The position numbers were made by a program, and so were the translations under genes. The notes below the pieces were generated by a model. The model made no database searches and was not told the origin of the DNA. It saw nothing but the letters and a program-made list of their open reading frames with translations. Below are positions 1-5,708 of a stretch of 6,709 bases of DNA, piece after piece. Position 1 is the first letter of the stretch, and the number at the start of each line of letters is the position of its first letter. This DNA comes from Anaerolineales bacterium (lineage in GTDB: Bacteria > Chloroflexota > Anaerolineae > Anaerolineales > Villigracilaceae). The stretch covers positions 1 to 6,709 of the forward strand of contig JAICQC010000261.1 in NCBI GenBank assembly GCA_025938055.1, in the 5' to 3' direction.

Positions 1-1143
1 CTCCCCAGTGATTTGCCCATCCGTGGCTCGAGTGTATTTCTCACTATAGGGGCTATCAAGCCATTCCCCGTAGGAATTGTAAATGACGACATCACCAAAA
101 ACACCATAATGGCATGCTGCACAAAACTTGCTTTCACTAAAAACAGGAGAACAGGTGAGTCGGATGGAAGCTCCAGCCGAATGATAAGCGAGGGGCCCAA
201 TGTAATGAGTTTGGCCTGGCTCAGGTAACAGAAGCGAGAAAGACTGTATGCCAGGCCGATCTGGGAACGGAAGCTCATTATTCCCCAGGATCACATCAGT
301 CACTTTATGGCACACATCGCAAGTGACACCCTCTGCTTCAACATGCAGAGGTTCTCCGGGCAAATTAGTCATTCTAATCGCCAGATCTACTTCCTGTTGG
401 GAGCCATCGACTGCGGCAGGCATATGACAGTATCCACAATTGCCATAGTTATTAGGGTAATCTAACTTAAAGCCCGGACCAGGATCAGGAGTTAACGGAG
501 TACCTGCCAGACGAACTCTTTGACCATTTTCCAAGATTTTCCATATAGTCTCCTTGCCGCGTTGACCTTTTGTGTCTTGTCCTAAATACATCGTCCAGAA
601 AAAAGAATCGTCGAACGAAGTTGAATGACCGTCACTCTTCCACTCGAAAAACTCTATACGACCTGGTGACTCCGAATGGCAGCCCCGGCAGTTCTGAGTG
701 CCAACGTTTGCACCAATCCAAGAATATCCAGACGTGTTATGTAGTGCAATCGGTGTAAGAGAAATCTCGTAAGCAGTTTTGTCCGTTTGACAGGGTTCGG
801 AAGAAATGTAGTAACCGGGTACCCAAACTGATATAAACTCATTGGATGCACAGGGATAAATTGCCAGTTTATTATTATCTTCATCATCAACCTGCAAAAC
901 TTTATTCCCATCCTTGGAGTCAATCACACGGACAGTCGCGTACTTCAATAGTTGCTTGGAAGTTTCCGCATCAACCACCTTAACAACAATACTTCCATCT
1001 ACGGAAGGGAGAGGAGTATTCGTCGGGCTAGTTGAGGAAGATTCATATGAATCGCAAGCCGTCAACGCAACAAAAATTACGAGCAGGATACCGAGATACA
1101 TAGCCCGCCACAGACTATTTAATTTCACCCCTACCGCACTCAC
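1..1143 (-). CDS. Multihaem c-type cytochrome lipoprotein, partial (C-terminus off the left edge)
   Basis: Read on the minus strand from a GTG at 1143, this frame stays open for 381 codons to the window edge. The N-terminus has a hydrophobic segment (about residues 14-29) ending in a lipobox, LTAC, with Cys30 as the lipidation site, so the product is probably exported and membrane-anchored. A Ser/Thr/Pro linker follows, then a beta-rich stretch (about 50-135) resembling a carboxypeptidase-regulatory or Ig-like fold. Four haem c sites are visible: CRGCH (152-156), CGYCH (236-240), CDVCH (275-279) and CAACH (341-345). EGVTCDVCHK and the later EWLDSPY are typical of cytochrome c554-like multihaem proteins. 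Extra histidines (135, 173, 267, 313, 321) could be distal ligands. More haem sites may lie beyond the edge. A role in extracytoplasmic electron transfer is inferred; partner and substrate are unknown. Sampled rows suggest lower GC (about 48%) than neighbouring genes. Confidence 0.88.
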   Translation of the reverse strand, partial: MSAVGVKLNSLWRAMYLGILLVIFVALTACDSYESSSTSPTNTPLPSVDGSIVVKVVDAETSKQLLKYATVRVIDSKDGNKVLQVDDEDNNKLAIYPCASNEFISVWVPGYYISSEPCQTDKTAYEISLTPIALHNTSGYSWIGANVGTQNCRGCHSESPGRIEFFEWKSDGHSTSFDDSFFWTMYLGQDTKGQRGKETIWKILENGQRVRLAGTPLTPDPGPGFKLDYPNNYGNCGYCHMPAAVDGSQQEVDLAIRMTNLPGEPLHVEAEGVTCDVCHKVTDVILGNNELPFPDRPGIQSFSLLLPEPGQTHYIGPLAYHSAGASIRLTCSPVFSESKFCAACHYGVFGDVVIYNSYGEWLDSPYSEKYTRATDGQITGE

Positions 1144-1151
1144 CAGGTTTG

Positions 1152-1156
1152 CCTCC
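1152..1156 (-). promoter_or_regulatory. Ribosome binding site of the cytochrome gene
   Basis: GGAGG on the minus strand lies 8 bases before the GTG at 1143. It decides the start in favour of this GTG over the in-frame GTG at codon 6 and ATG at codon 15, and leaves a normal-length signal peptide before the lipobox. Confidence 0.75.
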
Positions 1157-1178
1157 ACTTGCTGAAGAGTATCCGCCA

Positions 1179-1207
1179 ATTATGGACGATATTTGATTTT
1201 TACGCAA
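1179..1207 (-). promoter_or_regulatory. Candidate promoter of the cytochrome gene
   Basis: On the minus strand, TTGCGT (1207-1202) and CATAAT (1184-1179) are separated by 17 bases. The -10 box matches the consensus at 5 of 6 positions and the -35 only at 3 of 6. Transcription would begin near 1172, about 30 bases before the GTG start, in the 78-base gap after the oxidoreductase gene. The cytochrome gene could thus be transcribed separately from its upstream neighbour. Confidence 0.4.
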
Positions 1208-1221
1208 CAGGATTTTTAAGA

Positions 1222-2136
1222 CTAAAGAACACCTTTTGCCAGTGCATCCAGGCTTTCCAGATCATCCATATCCAGCCACTGCAGCATGATGCGCTGCAAG
1301 CCTGCTTGTTCGAGGGCGTGAAGCTGTTCTTTAATCGCGTTCAGGCTCCCGGCTACAGCGCCGCCTTGCTGCACATCCTGAAGTGTTTTCCCATAAGAAT
1401 GGATCTTCCGCTGCAAAGCGGCATCATCCTTGCCGAATACACAGCCCGTCATCATCGAGCGCCGCACCGACGCTGGTTCCCTGCGGGCTTTGACGAGTAT
1501 TTCGCTTAGCCTGGAGTTCAACTGAACAAATTTGTCCGGCAGGAGCGAGACACAATTCCACTCACTGGCATACTTCGCCACATACGTCAGCGTGCGTTTG
1601 ACGCCATTGCCACCAATCAGGATTCTCGGACCGCCAGGTCGCTGCGGACGAGGCAGGAGTGTTGCTCCTCGCAGTTGATAGTATTGCCCTTCGAAGGTCA
1701 CCGGCTCGTCGCTTTGCAGCAGGCGGGCGACAACTTGCATCCCTTCCTCAAAACGGTCAAAACGGGATTTTGGTTCCAGGAGATCAAAACCAAAGAGATG
1801 ATGTTCCCGCTTGTTCCAGCCCGCGCCCATCCCCAGGATCAACCGTCCCTGGGAGAGATCGTCCACAGCCGCGGCCATGCGCGCGGTATGCACCGGATGC
1901 CGGAAGGAAAACGGCGTCACCAGCGGACCGAACTCGATACGCCTTGTATTCGATGCCAACCAGGTTAAGGATGTCCATAGTTCAAGCGAATCCTTATCTG
2001 GCGGGTTCGAATTTGTGAAATGGTCCGAGCGGAAGAGTCCAACAAAACCCGCGTCTTCCACCAACCGTGCAATTTTCTGCCAGCGTTGCCACGTTAGTCC
2101 ATCCTGACCTTCGATCATGATCGCGATTTCAAGCAT
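1222..2136 (-). CDS. LLM-class (luciferase-like) F420/flavin-dependent oxidoreductase
   Basis: The 304-residue product is a luciferase-like TIM-barrel oxidoreductase, probably cytoplasmic. Visible features are the N-terminal strand and helix with the SDHF motif (37-40), the conserved block LSQGRLILGMGAGW (94-107) followed by KREHHLFG, and the ILIGGNG loop (172-178) near the cofactor phosphate. The pattern resembles the subfamily often annotated as probable F420-dependent oxidoreductases, but FMN use cannot be excluded and the substrate is unknown. The ATG at 2136 is chosen because AGAGG (2147-2143) sits 6 bases upstream and the family-like N-terminus MLEIAIMIEG starts there. A longer reading from a TTG at 2187 would add 17 unlikely residues and overlap an inverted repeat. 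The gene lies 76 bases after the AlkZ-related gene on the same strand, so co-transcription is possible but interrupted by that repeat. Confidence 0.88.
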   Translation of the reverse strand: MLEIAIMIEGQDGLTWQRWQKIARLVEDAGFVGLFRSDHFTNSNPPDKDSLELWTSLTWLASNTRRIEFGPLVTPFSFRHPVHTARMAAAVDDLSQGRLILGMGAGWNKREHHLFGFDLLEPKSRFDRFEEGMQVVARLLQSDEPVTFEGQYYQLRGATLLPRPQRPGGPRILIGGNGVKRTLTYVAKYASEWNCVSLLPDKFVQLNSRLSEILVKARREPASVRRSMMTGCVFGKDDAALQRKIHSYGKTLQDVQQGGAVAGSLNAIKEQLHALEQAGLQRIMLQWLDMDDLESLDALAKGVL

Positions 2137-2142
2137 AAAACA

Positions 2143-2147
2143 CCTCT
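2143..2147 (-). promoter_or_regulatory. Ribosome binding site of the oxidoreductase gene
   Basis: AGAGG, within a GAGAGAGGTG run on the minus strand, lies 6 bases before the ATG at 2136. This supports that ATG rather than the upstream in-frame TTG at 2187. Confidence 0.65.
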
Positions 2148-2157
2148 CTCCATAAGA

Positions 2158-2199
2158 CCTTGCGAAGGTTGTATTGTCGATGACCAAACCTTCGCAAGG
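2158..2199 (-). repeat. Perfect 13-bp inverted repeat with self-palindromic arms (operator pair or hairpin)
   Basis: CCTTGCGAAGGTT (2158-2170) and AACCTTCGCAAGG (2187-2199) are perfect reverse complements around a 16-base loop. Each arm is itself a palindrome of the form CCTT-N3-AAGG, with centres at 2163 and 2194, 31 bp apart or about three helical turns. It fills the gap between the end of the AlkZ-related gene and the ribosome binding site of the oxidoreductase gene. It may be a terminator for the first gene, though no T-tract follows on the minus strand (only TCTTA), or a double operator controlling the second. Confidence 0.7.
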
Positions 2200-2212
2200 C
2201 GGTGATCCCGTT

Positions 2213-3067
2213 TTATTTACTTAATGCCGGCAGTGCGAACCACTGCCCTTTTTCTTGCGGATGTTCTGTCTCAGCCAGTTTCCCCTTTTCAACCAGGCTG
2301 GCAATTGTGCGCGTGGTCAATTGCTTTTGCCAGCCGAAAAGCTTATTCACATCGCGTTCCTGCGCCGCGCCCACAGATTCGAAGTAAAGTTCAAGCAATT
2401 TTCTGCGCGCCTCTGCTTCAGAAATAAAACGTGCCTTTTCGGGCAAGTCCGGGTAGTGGCGTGAGACGATTTCATAGATAAAAGCATATTTCCACGCGCC
2501 TGCTTTCGCGACGCCCACAGGAAGTATTTTGAAGTCCGATTGCAAAACCTCAAGCGCCCGGCTGAACTCCGACTCTCTGGCATTGGTCAGTTTGGAGGCG
2601 CTGCGCAGATCAATGGTATGCATTGCCCCTTCCTTGAGCAAGGCTTCGTAGACCTGTTTTGCGGCTTGTGTTAATCGTCCCTCTTCATAGGCAAGTAAAT
2701 AATCCTCTTCCGGTGAGCCATAATTCTCTGACAACGCATAGAAGTAGGGCGCGACATCCAGTGAGACCATGGTCGCCTTGCGGCGAAGTATTTTCGCATA
2801 ATACCATTTCTTTTTCCCGAGGGCATTGTCCTTCCAGCCCCAGGTGATATGACCCGGGTCGTCATGCTTGTCCGCAACAACCCGGTTCCCGGCAACCGCC
2901 GCCCACAGGCTGGGCAGCTCAATCCCCTTAATGGGCCAAAAGTAAATGAAGCCGCGCGTATTAACGAAATCAAGAGCCCCTTTCGGCGTCCTGACGCGTA
3001 AAAGCGGCGACAGGCGATAGGTCTTCGTACGATGTGAGTTTAGCTTTTTTAGATCGAGGGTGGGCAT
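2213..3067 (-). CDS. AlkZ-related winged-helix DNA-binding protein
   Basis: This 284-residue protein has no signal peptide or membrane segment. It appears related to the AlkZ/YcaQ DNA glycosylase group of winged-helix proteins, which unhook interstrand crosslinks and remove bulky alkylated bases; this is recognition by eye and the biochemical role is unproven. The N-terminal part (about 20-125) holds the blocks FVNTRGFIYFWPIKGIELPSLW (34-55, split here as FVNTRGFIYF and WPIKGIELPSLW) and DPGHITWGWKD (70-80). Two helix-rich segments look like winged helices: about 131-200 (with LTQAAKQVYEALLKEG) and about 217-280 (with RDVNKLFGW). It is shorter than typical YcaQ proteins of about 400 residues. 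The ATG at 3067 is chosen; it lacks a Shine-Dalgarno sequence but follows a perfect TATAAT by 6 bases, implying a leaderless message. A TTG at 3109 would add 14 residues that span the promoter. The gene is divergent from the metalloenzyme gene. Confidence 0.7.
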   Translation of the reverse strand: MPTLDLKKLNSHRTKTYRLSPLLRVRTPKGALDFVNTRGFIYFWPIKGIELPSLWAAVAGNRVVADKHDDPGHITWGWKDNALGKKKWYYAKILRRKATMVSLDVAPYFYALSENYGSPEEDYLLAYEEGRLTQAAKQVYEALLKEGAMHTIDLRSASKLTNARESEFSRALEVLQSDFKILPVGVAKAGAWKYAFIYEIVSRHYPDLPEKARFISEAEARRKLLELYFESVGAAQERDVNKLFGWQKQLTTRTIASLVEKGKLAETEHPQEKGQWFALPALSK

Positions 3068-3073
3068 GAGTTG

Positions 3074-3079
3074 ATTATA
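3074..3079 (-). promoter_or_regulatory. -10 box of the AlkZ-related gene (leaderless start)
   Basis: A perfect TATAAT on the minus strand ends 6 bases before the ATG at 3067, so transcription should begin at or next to the start codon. No good -35 box lies 16-18 bases upstream. Instead the repeat arm GCACTTGTGACC ends 9 bases before the -10. Confidence 0.6.
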
Positions 3080-3088
3080 TAATACCCA

Positions 3089-3134
3089 GGTCACAAGTGC
3101 GCTTCTCAAAGAGTAAGAAAGAGCACTTGTGACC
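3089..3134. repeat. 12-bp perfect inverted repeat between divergent promoters (shared operator candidate)
   Basis: GGTCACAAGTGC (3089-3100) and GCACTTGTGACC (3123-3134) are perfect reverse complements separated by 22 bases. The arm centres are about 32 bp apart, close to three helical turns, and each arm contains the near-palindrome CAC-N2-GTG. Reading outwards on either strand, the arm GCACTTGTGACC is followed after 8 or 9 bases by TATAAT and then the ATG. The symmetrical placement over the -20 to -33 region suggests an activator or repressor site, or an alternative promoter element, serving both genes. Confidence 0.7.
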
Positions 3135-3142
3135 GCGAAGAG

Positions 3143-3148
3143 TATAAT
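3143..3148 (+). promoter_or_regulatory. -10 box of the metalloenzyme gene (leaderless or very short leader)
   Basis: A perfect TATAAT ends 8 bases before the ATG at 3157. There is no Shine-Dalgarno sequence in between, so the message probably starts at or within a base or two of the start codon. The repeat arm GCACTTGTGACC ends 8 bases upstream; there is no consensus -35 hexamer. Confidence 0.6.
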
Positions 3149-3156
3149 CCGACGAT

Positions 3157-4074
3157 ATGCGCGTACTATTTATTTTTCTTGATGGTATCGGGTTGGGAGA
3201 AAACAACCCCGAAACGAATCCGTTTGCTCACGCAAAGATGCCCAACCTGAACAAGCTGCTCGACGACAGATCATTGCTGAAGGATGCCGCACCCTTTCAC
3301 GGGGAGCGCGCAACACTGCTTGCTGTTGACCCCACAGTGGGCGTGAGCGGACTCCCGCAATCTGCAACGGGGCAAGCCATTTTAATGACCGGTATCAATA
3401 TTCCGACAGAACTGGGGTATCACTACGGACCCAAGCCGAATCCCGAAGTTGCGGCGTACCTGAAGGAAGCGACCCTCTTTTCAAGATTTGCAAAAGAAGG
3501 TAAAAGAACGACCTTGCTCAATGCCTACCCGCCGCGTTATTTCGACGGGATCGATTCGGGCAAACGCCTGTATTCCTCCATTCCACTCTCGGTGATCAAC
3601 GCCGGGCTTCCGCTTTTCAAACATGATGATCTTTTCGCGAGGCGCGCCCTCTCCGCTGATTTTACCGGCGAAGGGTGGCGGACCATGTTGGGCTTCCTCG
3701 ACGCGCCCGTGATGGAGCCGCCTGAGGCAGGGCAGAAGCTTGCCTCACTGGCGAAGGAATATGACTTCTCGCTGTTCGAGTATTGGGCGAGTGATTACGC
3801 TGGTCACAGGCAGGAGATGGACAACGCCATCCGATTGATGGAGACGTTCGATAGCGTACTAGGCGGACTTGTGGAAAGTTGGGGCGATGATGGTTTGATC
3901 CTCGTCACTTCCGATCATGGAAATATGGAAGATCTGTCCACGCGCAAGCATACAAATGCTGATGTGCCTGCGCTCGTGATTGGGGACAAAACCGCGCGTG
4001 AGGAGTTCACGCGCGGGATGAAGGATCTGACTGATATCGCTCCCGCGATTTGGAAGACCGTGATGAAAGTATAG
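3157..4074 (+). CDS. Metalloenzyme of the phosphoglycerate mutase / alkaline phosphatase superfamily
   Basis: The 305-residue cytoplasmic protein carries the metal and catalytic signature of the superfamily that includes cofactor-independent phosphoglycerate mutase, phosphopentomutase and alkaline phosphatases. Visible are FLDGIGLG with Asp9, SATGQ with Ser69 aligning to the phospho-accepting Ser of the mutase SxxGH motif, DYAGH (Asp213, His217), TSDHGNMED (Asp253, His254), and KHTNADVP with His265. All expected metal ligands are present, so it should be active and bind two divalent metals, by analogy Mn or Zn. At 305 residues it is much shorter than GpmI (about 510) and lacks room for that enzyme's large inserted phosphotransferase domain, so a simple glycolytic mutase role is uncertain; a phosphatase or a compact mutase is equally plausible. 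It is divergent from the AlkZ-related gene and converges with hemW. The start follows a TATAAT box directly, without a ribosome binding site. Confidence 0.82.
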   Translation: MRVLFIFLDGIGLGENNPETNPFAHAKMPNLNKLLDDRSLLKDAAPFHGERATLLAVDPTVGVSGLPQSATGQAILMTGINIPTELGYHYGPKPNPEVAAYLKEATLFSRFAKEGKRTTLLNAYPPRYFDGIDSGKRLYSSIPLSVINAGLPLFKHDDLFARRALSADFTGEGWRTMLGFLDAPVMEPPEAGQKLASLAKEYDFSLFEYWASDYAGHRQEMDNAIRLMETFDSVLGGLVESWGDDGLILVTSDHGNMEDLSTRKHTNADVPALVIGDKTAREEFTRGMKDLTDIAPAIWKTVMKV

Positions 4075-4093
4075 GGCGGGTTTGTAACCCACC
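4075..4093. terminator. Small hairpin between convergent genes, possible bidirectional terminator
   Basis: Directly after the metalloenzyme stop codon, GGGTT (4078-4082) and AACCC (4086-4090) pair around a TGT loop, and the stem extends by two G-C pairs beyond one C-A mismatch. The gap to the end of hemW is only 38 bases. There is no T-tract on either side, so termination is inferred mainly from position. It could instead be a degenerate copy of an intergenic palindromic repeat. Confidence 0.35.
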
Positions 4094-4112
4094 GTGTCAT
4101 CAAAAGCCTCAC

Positions 4113-5345
4113 CTACACAAAACGCATAAATACCTGGTTGCCCAGCAGGCGGCCGCGTTTAGTGAGCCTTATCCCCTTCTCTGCTCCGTTTTCGAGCAAT
4201 CCCAGTTTCAACAATTCTTCGACCTCCCTTCCATACACATCGCGTATCGATCTGCCAAAGCGCGCCTGAAATTCATTTTCACTCACGCCTGCATTTGTGA
4301 GACGCAGTCCCGTCATCATGAATTCAGACATATCATCGTGGAGGGTCTGTTTATGGTGGTTGATGGTGGTGGGAGTGAGAGGAAAATCGTAATTCGTAAT
4401 TGGGTCCCACGGGCATGCTTCGCGATAATTGGTTAAACGGTCGATATAGGTTTTGATACGCAGGGCATTGGAGTAACGATAGCCGTTGGCATATCCGTGT
4501 GCCCCAGCGCCGAAGGCGAGGTAGGGAAGCCCGCGCCAGTATTGGAGGTTATGACGACATTCGTGTCCTGGCTTTGACCAATTGGAAATTTCGTATTGAA
4601 CATAACCATGAGCTTCGAGAGCATCGCTTGCCCACTCATACATTTCCGCAGCGAGATCGGGGTCGGGGAGCGGCAACAAACCTTTGGACGCCCATCTCCC
4701 AAAAGGGGTGCCGTGCTCGAGGGTCAATGCGTAGGCGGAAATGTGCTCGGGATGAAGGTCGAGAATCCGCTTGACGGTGGTTTGCCAGGTCTGGAAAGTC
4801 TGCTCCGGCAAGCCATAGATCAGGTCGAGATTCACGCCGTTACTGTGGCGATCAAAGCCTGCCTTTCGAGCGGATGCCACGGCTTCGATGACATCAAAGA
4901 AATCATGAGCCCGTTCAAGCATCCGGAGTTCTTCTGAATTTGCGGATTGTACGCCGTAGCTGATACGATTGATCCCGATACGCCTGAGTTCAAGCAAATT
5001 TCCATACGTAACGGTGCCCGGATTTGCCTCGATCGTGACCTCGGCATCTTCGGTGAGAGTGAAATGATCTCTGATGGAGTGCAGGATCAATTCGAACTGT
5101 GTCGGCGAGAGCAGCGAGGGCGTGCCGCCGCCGAAGAAAACGGTATGGGCAGTTGTTTGGTAGTTTGGTAGTTTGGTAGTTCTTAGTTTTCTTCCCACAA
5201 AATCAATTTCTTTGCACAAGGCATCCACATAGCCGGGGATTAAACTTTCCTGCTCGGCATAGGTGTTGAAGTCACAGTAGGCGCAGCGGTGGGTGCAGAA
5301 GGGAATGTGGAGGTAGAGGGAGAGAGGAACGAGGGAGGAGGGCAT
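4113..5345 (-). CDS. hemW: HemW-like radical SAM haem chaperone
   Basis: The 410-residue protein matches the HemW family (formerly called oxygen-independent coproporphyrinogen oxidase-like). The radical-SAM cluster motif is CTHRCAYCDF, with Cys17, Cys21 and Cys24; Phe26 replaces the fourth Cys seen in true HemN. Then come FFGGGTPSLL (70-79), IEANPG (105-110), YGVQS (130-134), LIYGLPEQT (175-183), and HNLQYW (265-270), which fits the HNxxYW motif linked to haem binding in HemW. A winged-helix-like C-terminal domain follows (about 336-410). The family binds haem and a 4Fe-4S cluster and delivers haem to target proteins; it is cytoplasmic or membrane-associated. The protein is some 25-30 residues longer than usual, and the extra length falls in two loops (about 54-66 and 311-335) encoded by simple tandem repeats. 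The ATG at 5345 has no Shine-Dalgarno sequence, only a pyrimidine-rich leader. Confidence 0.9.
   Translation of the reverse strand: MPSSLVPLSLYLHIPFCTHRCAYCDFNTYAEQESLIPGYVDALCKEIDFVGRKLRTTKLPNYQTTAHTVFFGGGTPSLLSPTQFELILHSIRDHFTLTEDAEVTIEANPGTVTYGNLLELRRIGINRISYGVQSANSEELRMLERAHDFFDVIEAVASARKAGFDRHSNGVNLDLIYGLPEQTFQTWQTTVKRILDLHPEHISAYALTLEHGTPFGRWASKGLLPLPDPDLAAEMYEWASDALEAHGYVQYEISNWSKPGHECRHNLQYWRGLPYLAFGAGAHGYANGYRYSNALRIKTYIDRLTNYREACPWDPITNYDFPLTPTTINHHKQTLHDDMSEFMMTGLRLTNAGVSENEFQARFGRSIRDVYGREVEELLKLGLLENGAEKGIRLTKRGRLLGNQVFMRFV
4387..4400. repeat. 7-bp tandem repeat within hemW
   Basis: TCGTAAT occurs twice in tandem (4387-4393, 4394-4400), beside a GGTGGT-rich tract at about 4352-4373. 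On the minus strand this encodes the low-complexity loop around residues 315-332 of HemW (ITNYDFPLTPTTINHH), which the better-known family members do not seem to have. Confidence 0.7.
5156..5179. repeat. 8-bp tandem repeat, three copies, within hemW
   Basis: TTTGGTAG is repeated exactly three times (5156-5163, 5164-5171, 5172-5179) and followed by TT. On the minus strand it encodes roughly residues 56-64 of HemW (TTKLPNYQT), between the cluster motif and GGGTPS. Three units equal eight codons, so the frame is kept, but gain or loss of one unit would shift it. Confidence 0.85.
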
Positions 5346-5361
5346 AGGAAGGGATTAGTAA

Positions 5362-5514
5362 TTAGGGAGTAGAGACTGGAGATTGGTTTGCCTTTTGTGG
5401 AAGACCGATAAGCAACGCAAGAGGTCCGAGGATAAGAATCCATATGGCGGTTTGGAGTCCGAACGGGTCCGCGAGGAAACCGATCAGGAACGGAAAGAGT
5501 TTTGCCAGGGTGCC
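5362..5514 (-). pseudogene. C-terminal remnant of an MFS-type transporter
   Basis: The last 50 codons of a minus-strand open frame (stop at 5362-5364) read like the end of a major facilitator transporter: a GFLADPFGL loop, of the type joining two helices in that family, then one hydrophobic helix (TAIWILILGPLALLIGL) and a short polar tail. The same frame continues upstream to 5736, but that sequence (with residues such as HVLRGHMHCRRVQHG) is polar and does not look like a transporter, so the other helices are missing. The fragment lies between hemW and the speD promoter, with palindromic elements at its broken end. A deletion or rearrangement is the likely cause. A genuine short membrane protein is possible but less likely, as no convincing start or ribosome binding site is seen. 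Confidence 0.5.
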
Positions 5515-5557
5515 GTGACGGATCCTATTGCCATAATGCTGGCGCTCTGACCTGGCA

Positions 5558-5610
5558 GGCTTGAGTATAACCGCCCCTGCAGGGTAGGCTACAAGCCCGT
5601 GTTGAACACG
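5558..5610. repeat. Adjacent palindromic elements at the broken end of the transporter remnant
   Basis: GGCTTG (5558-5563) and CAAGCC (5592-5597) bracket an imperfect hairpin whose tip is the perfect palindrome CCCTGCAGGG (5575-5584); TAACC pairs with GGCTA with one mismatch, and AGTA is bulged. Directly next to it is a second palindrome, CGTGTTGAACACG (5598-5610), with a single central base. They may be a degenerate REP-like intergenic element or the scar of a rearrangement. No terminal repeats or transposase are seen. Confidence 0.5.
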
Positions 5611-5674
5611 TCGACAATGCATATGTCCTCGCAAAACATGACTATTTTCCGATAAAAAAGTGCTTATAAAAAGA

Positions 5675-5702
5675 TTGACATCCTGACGGGACATAGTATA
5701 AA
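5675..5702 (+). promoter_or_regulatory. Strong sigma-70-type promoter of the speD-speE operon
   Basis: A perfect TTGACA (5675-5680) is followed after 16 bases by TATAAA (5697-5702), which matches 5 of 6 positions of the -10 consensus. Transcription would start near 5709, about 210 bases before speD. It is the best promoter match noticed in the window, and the only intact gene downstream on this strand is speD. Confidence 0.7.
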
Positions 5703-5708
5703 TGCCCG

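Noticed and set aside
654..923. Open frame of 89 codons on the minus strand
   Set aside because: It is a shifted frame of the cytochrome gene, which is open across the whole region and carries the CxxCH motifs.
2137..2187. Seventeen-residue N-terminal extension of the oxidoreductase from a TTG codon
   Set aside because: There is no ribosome binding site before it, it runs through the inverted repeat, and the ATG at 2136 has a good site and a family-like N-terminus.
3068..3109. Fourteen-residue extension of the AlkZ-related protein from a TTG codon
   Set aside because: It would translate the perfect TATAAT and one arm of the divergent inverted repeat, and has no ribosome binding site.
3089..3134. 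CRP/FNR-type operator, because of the TGTGA and TCACA words
   Set aside because: The half-sites are in the opposite order and far too widely spaced for a TGTGA-N6-TCACA site.
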